Assembly (NCBI GenBank): GCA_937934295.1
Contig: CALHAI010000024.1
Coordinates: 1 to 39,828 of the forward strand
Direction of reading: 5' to 3'
From: an uncultured Blastocatellia bacterium
GTDB taxonomy: Bacteria > Acidobacteriota > Blastocatellia > HR10
Length of the DNA: 39,828 bases
Part shown: positions 13,665-21,334 of the stretch, one piece after another
How the letters are laid out: each line of letters starts with the position of its first letter
How positions within the stretch are numbered: the first letter of the stretch is position 1
Translations under genes and position numbers: made by a program
The notes under the pieces: generated by a model
Seen by the model: the letters and a program-made list of their open reading frames with translations, nothing else
Told to the model about the DNA's origin: nothing
Databases searched by the model: none

Positions 13665-16151
13665 ATGTCCCAGCTCCTTTGGCCCGTTCTCCTTCTTCTC
13701 ATCCTCTCGACGCGCTCGCTGTCCCTTCTGACGAAGGGACAGCACGTGGAGTCTTCAGCCGCCGATCCCATCTATCTCGCATTGCGCCAGATGCAACCGG
13801 GCGAGGAACGCGCGATCGTCAAGGAGGTGGAACTGCAACGTGATGCCGGCCACTTCATCTTCCATCGCGGGACATTCTATTTCTTCACGCCGGTGATGGG
13901 GCGCACGCTCGGAGCCATCTTCGCGGGCGAGGGGACGTTCACGCTCTCCCCTCCGCTTGAAGTCGAGCAGCAGTTTCTCGCGCATCTGACGGGCACGGGC
14001 GAGCTGCGCGAGACCTTCGAGGAAGCCATCATCTACTTCACCGATCGGACAGGCGAAGAGTTGCGCCGGCGGCTCGCGATCACCCAAGCCCCACCTCCGA
14101 AGCCGATCCGTGATCGGTTCCGCGAACATCAGCGCGTGGTGCGACGTCAGCTCAAGCAGGCGCTCGAGATGCGTCTGCTGGCGGATCTCTACACGCCTCA
14201 GCGCGAAGGATTTTTCCTGACCTTCCTCAAGGGGAAGGAACATCCGAAGCTCGTCTTCGGCGTAGATCCGCTCGGGTTCGCTCCCTCACTGCCGAGCACC
14301 GAAGAGGTCGGCCTGGCGAGCTACGAGGAGACGACCCAGGGCATCTGGGCGCTCTTTCATCGCAGCGCGGAGCTCACTTCAGCCGACGTCGAGGAGGAGG
14401 AAGATCATCGCGAGTACGATCTCACACAGTATCGCCTCCAGGTCCGCTTGGATCGCGGCGGACGGTTGGACATCACAGCCGAGGTCACCTTCATTCCCCT
14501 TCAACCGCATCTGCGTGTCATTCGCTTCGCCCTCTTCCCGAAGCTGCGGGTCGAACACGCCTGGGATGCCGAGAAGATCCCCCTCTCATTTCTTCAAGCG
14601 GACGAAGAAGAAGGGGACGCTCTGGCTGTGATCTTCCCGGAGCCGCTCCCGGTTGGCGTGCCGCGCACGGTGATCCTTCGCTATGGCGGCAGCGGAGCGG
14701 TGCGTCCAAGCGGTCCTGGCAACTACATCCTCATCCCCGAAGCGCGGTCTACCTGGTATCCGAACAATTGGCAAATGCCTTTCGGCGACCGCGCGGCGTT
14801 CGAGATCACATTCTCAATCCCGCGAGACCATACGATCGTCGCTACAGGGCAGCCGCACGAGCGGAATCAAGAGACGTCGCGCTGGACGAGCACCTGGCCC
14901 ACGACGGTCGCCGGATTCAATGTCGGCCTCTTCCAAACGCGACAGCGAGCCGACGAAGGTCTCACCCTGGAAGTCTATACGAATCTGATCGAACCGGACG
15001 AGATTCGTCGCGTGCAATTGCTGGCGGAGCACCTGGAACGACAAGGCGTTCGCCTGGAGCTGCCGATGGGGAGTCTGACCACAAGTGGCCTGGCCGAGAA
15101 CATGCTCATCGAGGCGCTCAACGCCGTGCGCGTCTTCACCCGCTATTTCGGGCCGAATCCCTACGGGCGCATCGCACTCTCGCAGCAACCGGCCGCGTTT
15201 TTCGGACAGAGTTGGCCGATGCTCATCTATCTGCCGTATACGGCATTCTTAGACGGTACGCAGCGACGCGCGCTTGGCCTGCCCGTGCGCTTCTCGGAGT
15301 TCACCGACGTCGTCGGCGCGCACGAGGTCGCCCACCAGTGGTGGGGGCACATCGTGAGCTGGAAGACCTATCGCGATCAGTGGATGTCCGAGGGCTTCTC
15401 GGACTTCTCGGCTGCGCTCTATCTGCAGTTCGCTTTCCACGCCGATCCGGAGCGGCGCCTGAAACGCTTCCTCGAGTTCTGGAAGAACCAACGCGAGCTG
15501 ATCACGCGAAAAGCGCTGCTTGGTGTGAATCGCACGAGCCTCGAACCCTATCGGGTCGGCCCGCTCATTCTGGGCGCACGCTTGAACACGGGACGAACAG
15601 ACGGTGCCTACGAACGGCTCGCCTATGCGAAGGGCGCCTTCGTCCTGCACATGCTGCGCATGATGCTGCGTGATCCGCGCGCCCCTTTGGGAGAGGGCGA
15701 TGACCGCTTCATCGCCCTGATGCGCGAGTTCACTCGCACCTATGCGCATCGCGCGGCCTCGACCCGCGACTTCCAACGCCTGGTCGAGAGACACATGACG
15801 CCGGAGATGGACCTCGAGGGGAACGGACGCATGCAGTGGTTCTTCCGACAATGGGTTTATGGAACGGCTCTCCCGCACTACGCGCTCCAATATTGGCTTC
15901 GCCCGACTCCGGATGGAAGATCTCGGCTCTGGTTCAGGATCTCCCAAAGTCGCGTGCCGGACAATTTCCGCATGCTCGTCCCCGTATATCTCGACTACGG
16001 CAAGGGAAGGCTCGTGCGCCTGGGCACGGCGACCTTGCAGGGGAACGGCTCGGTCGAAACCGAGGTAACGCTGGCGACTCCTCCGGAACGCGTCCTTTTG
16101 AACGCCTTCGAAGATGTGCTCTGCACGAAGGAGGAGAAAGTCGTGAAGTGA
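13665..16151 (+). CDS. Exported M1-family-like gluzincin aminopeptidase
   Basis: An 828-residue exported peptidase. The signal peptide (QLLWPVLLLLILSTRSLSLL) is followed by a roughly 250-residue N-terminal domain unlike M1, then an M1-like beta domain and a thermolysin-like catalytic core. The zinc site is HEVAHQWWGH (H553, E554, H557) and WMSEGFSD with E576, exactly 18 residues after the second His, as in M1. The GxMEN substrate motif of true M1 aminopeptidases is not seen; GQSWPMLIYLP stands near its place, so specificity may differ. ATG 13665 has GGGAAGG upstream; longer in-frame starts overlap the previous gene. It probably degrades peptides outside the cytoplasm together with the upstream HExxH protein. 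Confidence 0.82.
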   Translation: MSQLLWPVLLLLILSTRSLSLLTKGQHVESSAADPIYLALRQMQPGEERAIVKEVELQRDAGHFIFHRGTFYFFTPVMGRTLGAIFAGEGTFTLSPPLEVEQQFLAHLTGTGELRETFEEAIIYFTDRTGEELRRRLAITQAPPPKPIRDRFREHQRVVRRQLKQALEMRLLADLYTPQREGFFLTFLKGKEHPKLVFGVDPLGFAPSLPSTEEVGLASYEETTQGIWALFHRSAELTSADVEEEEDHREYDLTQYRLQVRLDRGGRLDITAEVTFIPLQPHLRVIRFALFPKLRVEHAWDAEKIPLSFLQADEEEGDALAVIFPEPLPVGVPRTVILRYGGSGAVRPSGPGNYILIPEARSTWYPNNWQMPFGDRAAFEITFSIPRDHTIVATGQPHERNQETSRWTSTWPTTVAGFNVGLFQTRQRADEGLTLEVYTNLIEPDEIRRVQLLAEHLERQGVRLELPMGSLTTSGLAENMLIEALNAVRVFTRYFGPNPYGRIALSQQPAAFFGQSWPMLIYLPYTAFLDGTQRRALGLPVRFSEFTDVVGAHEVAHQWWGHIVSWKTYRDQWMSEGFSDFSAALYLQFAFHADPERRLKRFLEFWKNQRELITRKALLGVNRTSLEPYRVGPLILGARLNTGRTDGAYERLAYAKGAFVLHMLRMMLRDPRAPLGEGDDRFIALMREFTRTYAHRAASTRDFQRLVERHMTPEMDLEGNGRMQWFFRQWVYGTALPHYALQYWLRPTPDGRSRLWFRISQSRVPDNFRMLVPVYLDYGKGRLVRLGTATLQGNGSVETEVTLATPPERVLLNAFEDVLCTKEEKVVK

Positions 16152-16159
16152 GCCGCGAT

Positions 16160-16189
16160 TTGCGCCCTCCTGGTGAAGCGGCGTATATT
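16160..16189 (+). promoter_or_regulatory. Candidate promoter for the HD-TtuB-TtuA operon
   Basis: TTGCGC (16160-16165), 18 nt, TATATT (16184-16189), about 40 nt before ATG 16231. The -10 is good and the -35 is weaker. Confidence 0.45.
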
Positions 16190-16230
16190 TACATCGTGTC
16201 GTGCTGAATCTGGGAGAGCGAGGGGCGAGC

Positions 16231-16935
16231 ATGTCAACGAAACTGATCGAGCCGATCGAGCGGATTGTGACGTTGGAGGACTTGCTGCAGGACGAGACGG
16301 CCCTGGCCTATGTCGAAGCGGCCGATGCCGTGCTGGAAGCCATCGGCTACACGGAGCACGGCATCCGACACGCGAAGAAGACGGGGAAATGGGCGCGCGA
16401 GATCCTGCAGAAACTCGGGTACGAACCGCCTCTGCCGGAGCTGGCGGCCATCGCCGGCTTCTTCCACGATGCGGGCAACGTCATCAACCGCAACGTGCAT
16501 GCCCAATTGGGCGCGCTCATGGCCATGCAGATTTTGACAGTGATGAAGGTGCCTCCACGCTACATCGGCATCGTGATGGCGGCCATCGGCCATCACGACG
16601 AATCCGACGGTCTGCCCGTGAGCCCGGTGAGCGCCGCCGTCATCATCGCCGATAAGGCCGACGTACATCGTTCGCGCGTCCGCTTGACCGATCCCAAGCA
16701 ATTCGACATCCACGACCGTATCAATTATTCAGTCACGCGCAGCACGCTCGCCGTGGATCCGAACCAGAAGGTCATCACATTGGAGCTGGAGGTGGACACA
16801 TCCATCGGGAGCGTCATGGAGTTCTTCGAGATCTTCACCGAGCGCATGATCCTGACGCGAAAGGCCGTCGAATTCCTCGGTTGTCAGTTCCGCCTCGTGG
16901 CCAACAACGTCGAGCTGCACGGCGCGAGTCGCTGA
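16231..16935 (+). CDS. HD-domain phosphohydrolase
   Basis: A 234-residue HD-superfamily protein, a metal-dependent phosphohydrolase. The metal-site motifs are HGIRHAKKTGKWA, GFFHDAGNVINRNVHAQLGA (the HD doublet) and AIGHHDESDG. The later ADKADVHRSRVR is also typical of this subgroup. The natural substrate is unknown; relatives hydrolyse nucleotides or nucleic-acid phosphate ends. ATG 16231 has GAGGGGCGAG directly upstream. It lies 24 nt before the TtuB-like carrier and is likely first in an operon with TtuB, TtuA and the hydrolase. Association of an HD protein with tRNA thiolation genes is noted but unexplained. Confidence 0.85.
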   Translation: MSTKLIEPIERIVTLEDLLQDETALAYVEAADAVLEAIGYTEHGIRHAKKTGKWAREILQKLGYEPPLPELAAIAGFFHDAGNVINRNVHAQLGALMAMQILTVMKVPPRYIGIVMAAIGHHDESDGLPVSPVSAAVIIADKADVHRSRVRLTDPKQFDIHDRINYSVTRSTLAVDPNQKVITLELEVDTSIGSVMEFFEIFTERMILTRKAVEFLGCQFRLVANNVELHGASR

Positions 16936-16959
16936 TGAGCGTGCTCGCCGTTCGCGCAC

Positions 16960-17157
16960 ATGAAAGTTCGATACGGTCAGCAGGAATACGCATTCACCGA
17001 ACGCATGAGCGTGCGCACGCTGCTCGAAAAGCTTGACGTCTTGCCCGAGACCGTCGTCGTCGTGAGGAACGATGAGATCGTGACCGAAGACGAATGGCTC
17101 GACGTCGACGATGATGTCGAGCTGATCCGCGTCGTCTCCGGAGGCGTCAGCCCATGA
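16960..17157 (+). CDS. ttuB: TtuB-like ubiquitin-fold sulfur carrier
   Basis: A 65-residue ubiquitin-fold sulfur carrier. The short length, the DVLPETVVVVRNDEIVTED core and DDVELIRVVSGG end match the TtuB type, which carries a C-terminal thiocarboxylate for TtuA and can also modify proteins covalently. Gly-Gly is at 61-62, but three residues (VSP) follow and should need removal before activation. No strong ribosome-binding site is seen before ATG 16960. Its TGA overlaps the TtuA start by 4 nt (ATGA), tying the two by translational coupling. The E1 needed (TtuC-like) is not next to it; the ThiF/MoeB protein at 2356 is the only candidate in the window. Confidence 0.85.
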   Translation: MKVRYGQQEYAFTERMSVRTLLEKLDVLPETVVVVRNDEIVTEDEWLDVDDDVELIRVVSGGVSP

Positions 17158-18158
17158 AGTGCCGGAAGTGCCTGAAGAAGGCCATCATCTCCATGCCGGA
17201 GCACCGATTGGCGCTCTGCTCGACTTGTTACTCGCCGTGGTTCCTCGATTACACGGAGCGGACGATCCGAAAGTTCAAGATGTTCTCCCATCGGGATCGC
17301 ATCCTGGTCGCCGTCTCCGGCGGAAAAGACAGCCTCTCGCTCTGGCACGTCCTGCGCGCGCTCGGATACGAGGCCGACGGCTTCTACATTGATCTGGGGA
17401 TCGCGGGCAGCGATCGCTATTCGGAGCACTCGAAGCAGCGCTGCCTGGAGCTTGCCGAAAGGCTCGGTCGGCGCTTGCACATCGTCAGCGTGGCTGAAGA
17501 GGTCGGCGCGCCGATTCCGGAGATCAAAGACCTCACGGCCCGCGAAGCGTGCTCAGCATGCGGATTGATCAAACGGTACTTCATGAACCGCTACGCGCTG
17601 GAAGCCGACTACGACGTGATCGCCACCGGACATAACCTCGACGACGAAGTCGCCGTGCTCTTCTCGAATGTCCTCAATTGGAACCGCGGGTACCTCGCCC
17701 GCCAATATCCGGTCCTGGAGGAGCGAGAGGGACTGAAGAGGAAGGTCAAACCCTTCGTCTATTTCACCGAGAAGCAGACGACCGTTTATGCCCTGGTCAA
17801 TCGGATCGCATACATCCGCGATGAATGCCCGTATGCGTTCGGCGCGACGACGCTCTCGTACAAGGCCATCCTCGCGCAACTGGAGCACCAAGCGCCGGGC
17901 ACGAAACGGCGCTTCCTCGATGGCTTCTATCAGATGCGCGCGCTCTTCGCAGAAGCCGAGGCCACGGCACTCGTCCCCTGCTCACGCTGTGGTCAGCCGA
18001 CGACGGCCGAAGTCTGCGCTTACTGCCGATTGGTCGAACACGTAGAGCGGCGGCGCGGGGCCGTCTCAGTCCTGATGCGAAAGCTCGCGGCCTCCAAAGC
18101 CGCGAGCATTCGGCCGATCGAACGGGAAGAGCCCTCGCTTCGCGATCCGGGATCGTGA
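17154..18158 (+). CDS. ttuA: TtuA-family tRNA-54 2-thiolation enzyme
   Basis: A 334-residue TtcA/TtuA-family enzyme that thiolates position 54 of tRNA (2-thioribothymidine), using ATP, an iron-sulfur cluster and a thiocarboxylated TtuB. Seen in order: an N-terminal zinc knuckle (C3, C6, C22, C25), the PP-loop SGGKDS (55-60), cluster cysteines C132 and C135 (EACSACG) and C224 (RDECPYA), ATGHNLDDE, and a C-terminal zinc ribbon (CSRCGQPTTAEVCAYC). This three-cysteine set is that of TtuA. The modification stabilises tRNA at high temperature, so it argues for a thermophile. It overlaps the carrier gene by 4 nt and is followed after 35 nt by an exported hydrolase. Confidence 0.92.
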   Translation: MKCRKCLKKAIISMPEHRLALCSTCYSPWFLDYTERTIRKFKMFSHRDRILVAVSGGKDSLSLWHVLRALGYEADGFYIDLGIAGSDRYSEHSKQRCLELAERLGRRLHIVSVAEEVGAPIPEIKDLTAREACSACGLIKRYFMNRYALEADYDVIATGHNLDDEVAVLFSNVLNWNRGYLARQYPVLEEREGLKRKVKPFVYFTEKQTTVYALVNRIAYIRDECPYAFGATTLSYKAILAQLEHQAPGTKRRFLDGFYQMRALFAEAEATALVPCSRCGQPTTAEVCAYCRLVEHVERRRGAVSVLMRKLAASKAASIRPIEREEPSLRDPGS

Positions 18159-18193
18159 GCGTCCTCAGTGAACATTCCAGGAGGAAACGAACA

Positions 18194-19846
18194 ATGCTCA
18201 TCCATAAACTCCTTCTGCTCCTCCTCGCAGGGATGAGCGGAGGAAGAGACGCCCAAGCCGCTGATGGCTTTCACATCTATGTGAACGAGCAACCGGCCGG
18301 GCGCGAGGTGTTCTCCATGACGAAGACGGAAGGACGAATCACGTGGACGGGACGCGCCTCGCTCGAACTCCGTTCACTCTCGATCACGATAGAGTCCGTC
18401 ACGCTCATCACCGATGCCCAATATCGGCCTCGGGAAGCCCATGTGAAAGCTACCGTTGGCTCCTTGGAGCAAGAAGTCCTCACGACGTTCGCCGAAGGCA
18501 AGGCGCGAAATGAGATCACTGTGGGAGGAACGACGACGACGAAAGAAGACGTTGTCTCGCCGGACGCGCTCGTCGTACTCTCGAACACCCCCTTCTTCCT
18601 CTACGAAGTCCTGGCACAGCGCGTGGATCTCTCTCGAACGGGACCTCAGGATTTTCGCATCTACGTCCTCCCGCAGATCGAACTGCAGCTCACAGTGCGC
18701 GTTGAAGGGCGCGAACGCGTCTCTTTCGCCGACCGGATCGAGGAGCTGATTCATCTGGAACTCGCGCTCGTTCAACCGATGGGACAGACGATCTCAATGG
18801 AGCTGTGGATGGACGATGCGCGCCGTTTGATCAAACTCGTCATCCCTGGCCCCGTCTTCATCGAGGTCTACCGCGAGGGGTATGAGAGGCCCACCGAGCG
18901 CGCGGCACCGAAGGGGTACGATGCGTTGGAAGTGACCTTTCCTTCTGGAGAGATCACGTTGGCCGGAACGCTCACGCTTCCGAAAGAGCGCTCGAACCCC
19001 TTGCCGGCCGTCGTCCTCATCGCCGGTTCCGGCCCGCACGAGCGCGATCAGAACGTCGCAGGCGTGAAGGTCTTCGCGCAGATCGCCGAGCATCTGACGC
19101 GGCAAGGGTTCGCCGTCCTTCGCTCCGATAAGCGTGGAGTCGGGCGATCGGGGGGGCGCTACGAGACGGCGACGACCTCCAATTTCGCCGATGACGCGCA
19201 AGCTGCCGTTCGATTCCTCCGCGCGCGACCGGAGATCGCGCCGGACCGCATCGCCCTCATCGGCCACAGCGAAGGGGCCATCGTCGCCCTCCTTGTAGCC
19301 GCGCGCGATCCATCTCTTCGGGCCATCGTCCTCATGGCTGGTCCCGCCACAAGCGGCGAAGAGGTCGTTCTGGAACAGCAGGCCTATCTCCTCAGGGATC
19401 TCCCGGAAAAGGATCGGCAAGAACGCATCGCCCTGCAGAAGAAGATCCTCGAAGCGGTTAAGACCGACCGCGGATGGGAGGAGATCGAACGCGTCTTCCC
19501 TCCCGAAGCGCGCGCGTCGTTGGCCGTGGCGCGTTCGCCGTGGTTTCGAGAATTCGTGCGACTTCGACCGCTCGCGCTTCTGGAGCGGCTCGCGTGTCCA
19601 ATCCTCATCCTCCAAGGAGGGAAGGACACGCAAGTTTTCCCCCACCATGCCGAGGCCTTCGCCCGCGCGCTCGAGGCGCTCGGGAAGGTCCCTTATGAGG
19701 TGAACATCTTCCCCATGCTCAATCATCTTTTCCAGCGGGCCGAAACCGGAGATCCCTCAGAATACGGGAGGTTCACCAAGCAGCTCGATTCGCAATTCCT
19801 CACCGTCCTCACCGAGTGGTTGCGGAAATACCTGAAAGGGGGATGA
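18194..19846 (+). CDS. Exported alpha/beta hydrolase
   Basis: A 550-residue exported serine hydrolase. A signal peptide (MLIHKLLLLLLAGMSGGRDA) is followed by a roughly 220-residue beta-rich N-terminal domain and a C-terminal alpha/beta hydrolase of the dienelactone hydrolase/X-Pro dipeptidyl-peptidase-like kind. Catalytic triad candidates: Ser in ALIGHSEGAIVA, Asp in LQGGKDTQV, His in PMLNHLF. The oxyanion motif is LIAGSGPHERDQN. The N-terminal domain looks like the DUF often fused to esterases in acidobacteria. ATG 18194 is fixed by AGGAGGAAA about 8 nt upstream. It may be the last gene of the HD-TtuB-TtuA unit. Substrate not known; an acyl ester or peptide is likely. Confidence 0.82.
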   Translation: MLIHKLLLLLLAGMSGGRDAQAADGFHIYVNEQPAGREVFSMTKTEGRITWTGRASLELRSLSITIESVTLITDAQYRPREAHVKATVGSLEQEVLTTFAEGKARNEITVGGTTTTKEDVVSPDALVVLSNTPFFLYEVLAQRVDLSRTGPQDFRIYVLPQIELQLTVRVEGRERVSFADRIEELIHLELALVQPMGQTISMELWMDDARRLIKLVIPGPVFIEVYREGYERPTERAAPKGYDALEVTFPSGEITLAGTLTLPKERSNPLPAVVLIAGSGPHERDQNVAGVKVFAQIAEHLTRQGFAVLRSDKRGVGRSGGRYETATTSNFADDAQAAVRFLRARPEIAPDRIALIGHSEGAIVALLVAARDPSLRAIVLMAGPATSGEEVVLEQQAYLLRDLPEKDRQERIALQKKILEAVKTDRGWEEIERVFPPEARASLAVARSPWFREFVRLRPLALLERLACPILILQGGKDTQVFPHHAEAFARALEALGKVPYEVNIFPMLNHLFQRAETGDPSEYGRFTKQLDSQFLTVLTEWLRKYLKGG

Positions 19847-19859
19847 GCGTGCGAAGCTC

Positions 19860-19951
19860 ATCTTGAGGATCCCCGGCCATGAACCCCGAAGCCGACGTAC
19901 GCTCTCGGCAAGAGATTCCGGCGGCTTCAGAGCGAGAAACAAGCGCCGCAT
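19860..19951 (-). pseudogene. Possible 2'-5' RNA ligase (LigT-like) start fragment
   Basis: From ATG 19951 the minus strand reads MRRLFLALKPPESLAESVRR and on into LRGSWPG, resembling the N-terminus of LigT/ThpR 2'-5' RNA ligases. The likeness then stops, and the frame ends at 19757 inside the hydrolase gene. It lacks the HxTx motifs of an intact LigT. It may be a decayed gene start or chance. Confidence 0.2.
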
Positions 19952-20068
19952 GAATGCCACCCACCTCTCGCCCAGCTGGAAAAGATACCTTGGCCAAGCC
20001 CCTTCACAGCCCCTGCCAAGAGATGGGCAAGCGCTCCCATCGTCTCCAGCGCTTGAGTCGCGCGGACG

Positions 20069-20677
20069 TCAACGGGAGGCCGCGGGAGCGGCTCGTTTGA
20101 TCGCTTGAACATTCAGTTCGATCTTGACGTCGTTCCCGACGACCAATCCCCCGCCTTCGAGGGCGCGACTCCAGGAGACGCCGTAATCGAGCCGATTGAT
20201 CGTGAGCCCGGCTTCGATCCCAAGCCGCGTGTTCCCCCGCTGGTCTCTCACGACGCCGAGGATTTGGAAGGGGATCGCCACCTCACGGGAGACGCCGCGG
20301 ATCGTCAGCGTCCCAATGCAGACGTACGCGTCACCACGCTTCTCAATGCGCGTGCTCGCGAAAGTGATCTCCGGGTATTTCGCCGCATCGAAGAAGTCGG
20401 GGCTTCGCAGATGGTTATCGCGATCGGTGTTCCCCGTATCAATGCTCGTCGTCTTGATCGTGACGCGCACCGACGACTTCCTGATGTCCTTCTCATCATA
20501 GAAGATCGTCCCGGAGAATTCTCGGAACCGCCCGCGCACGTTCGTCACCATCATGTGGCGAACGGAGAATTCAATCGAACTGTGCACGGGGTCAATGGCG
20601 AATTCCTCTGCACCCCAAACCGGAATCAGCCCCGCCAGAGAGGCGGCGATGAGCATTACGATGCGAGACATCCTCAT
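20069..20677 (-). CDS. YceI-family periplasmic lipid-binding-like protein
   Basis: A 202-residue YceI-family protein: signal peptide (SRIVMLIAASLAGLIPVWG) and a lipocalin-like beta barrel. Signature: EFAIDPVHSSIEFSVRHMMV, then VRGRFREFSGTIFYDEKD, then IDTGNTDRDNHLRSPDFFDA and YPEITFAS. Family members bind polyisoprenoid-like lipids in the periplasm. ATG 20677 was chosen with GAGGAGAGAGG upstream; an in-frame GTG at 20692 lies right after the CDGSH gene's stop. It follows the CDGSH gene by 11 nt and must be in the same operon. Length is normal. Confidence 0.88.
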   Translation of the reverse strand: MRMSRIVMLIAASLAGLIPVWGAEEFAIDPVHSSIEFSVRHMMVTNVRGRFREFSGTIFYDEKDIRKSSVRVTIKTTSIDTGNTDRDNHLRSPDFFDAAKYPEITFASTRIEKRGDAYVCIGTLTIRGVSREVAIPFQILGVVRDQRGNTRLGIEAGLTINRLDYGVSWSRALEGGGLVVGNDVKIELNVQAIKRAAPAASR

Positions 20678-20688
20678 GTCCTCTCTCC

Positions 20689-20925
20689 TCACAGGGTCTT
20701 ATGCGTCCCATCGCAATACGGGGCGTTCTGCGTATGCTTACACTGACAGAGAGCGACCTGTCGCGATTCCGTGATCTCGAACCGAAGAGGCGTGAACTCC
20801 GTCCCCTTATGTGATCCGTCACAAAACGGCTGATTTTGCGAGCGCCCACACCGACACCAATAATAGATCCCGGGTTCCAAGGTCAAAACCGCGGGTTTCC
20901 TGAAGGCAATGACCGGCTCACTCAT
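20689..20925 (-). CDS. Twin-CDGSH iron-sulfur protein
   Basis: A 78-residue protein with two CDGSH-type [2Fe-2S] sites. The first is CRCGRSQNQPFCDGSHKG and the second CQCKHTQNAPYCDGTHKT; each has the CxC...CxxxH pattern that binds a cluster with three Cys and one His. This two-motif layout is typical of small bacterial CDGSH proteins of MitoNEET type 2 shape. There is no membrane anchor or signal peptide. AGGAGG lies 7 nt before ATG 20925. It is probably involved in iron-sulfur or redox handling. It sits upstream of yceI with an 11-nt gap; a stack of hairpins lies in its leader. Confidence 0.92.
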   Translation of the reverse strand: MSEPVIAFRKPAVLTLEPGIYYWCRCGRSQNQPFCDGSHKGTEFTPLRFEITESRQVALCQCKHTQNAPYCDGTHKTL

Positions 20926-21334
20926 AGGTCGACCTCCTGGACGGAAGAGGTAGGGACTGCAGAGAACGACGGTCTGCCTCTCGATGCCTCCGAGAGGCCA
21001 CGCGCACGCTGTACGCGTGGGGCATACGAGTTCTCCGCTCCGTCACGAGAGAGCGGGTTCCCATCGACCTCGCCTCATTCGTTTCAGATGAACTTCACGT
21101 GTATCACATGGTCCGGAGATTGTCAACCGCATTCGTTCCTTCGATGCGCCTCAGGCCGATCCGCGAGGAGAGGGCGGGCGCTGTTCTGCGTGAAAATCCT
21201 CTTGACGGATAGGGCCGATTCCCCTCATACTACGCTCGCGATGTGGCCGAACGTGAGATTGCGGATCAGAGGGCACCTCCACATGGACGGAGCTTCGCGC
21301 GGGATTCCCATTCGAGTGGCAGCGAGGAAGGACT
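20926..21334. other. 409-nt divergent intergenic region with three hairpins
   Basis: Lies between the CDGSH gene (minus) and the kinase gene (plus). Three back-to-back perfect stems occur: GCCTCTCG/CGAGAGGC (20976-20983 with 20991-20998, 7-nt loop), CCACGCG/CGCGTGG (20998-21004 with 21014-21020, 9-nt loop) and CCGCTC/GAGCGG (21035-21040 with 21051-21056, 10-nt loop). No T-run follows on either strand, so they are not simple terminators. They fall 50-130 nt upstream of the CDGSH start on the minus strand. The rest, 21060-21200, shows no gene; a promoter for the kinase lies at 21202-21231. Confidence 0.6.
21202..21231 (+). promoter_or_regulatory. Promoter for the histidine kinase gene
   Basis: TTGACG (21202-21207), 18 nt, CATACT (21226-21231), 103 nt before ATG 21335. 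Confidence 0.5.
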
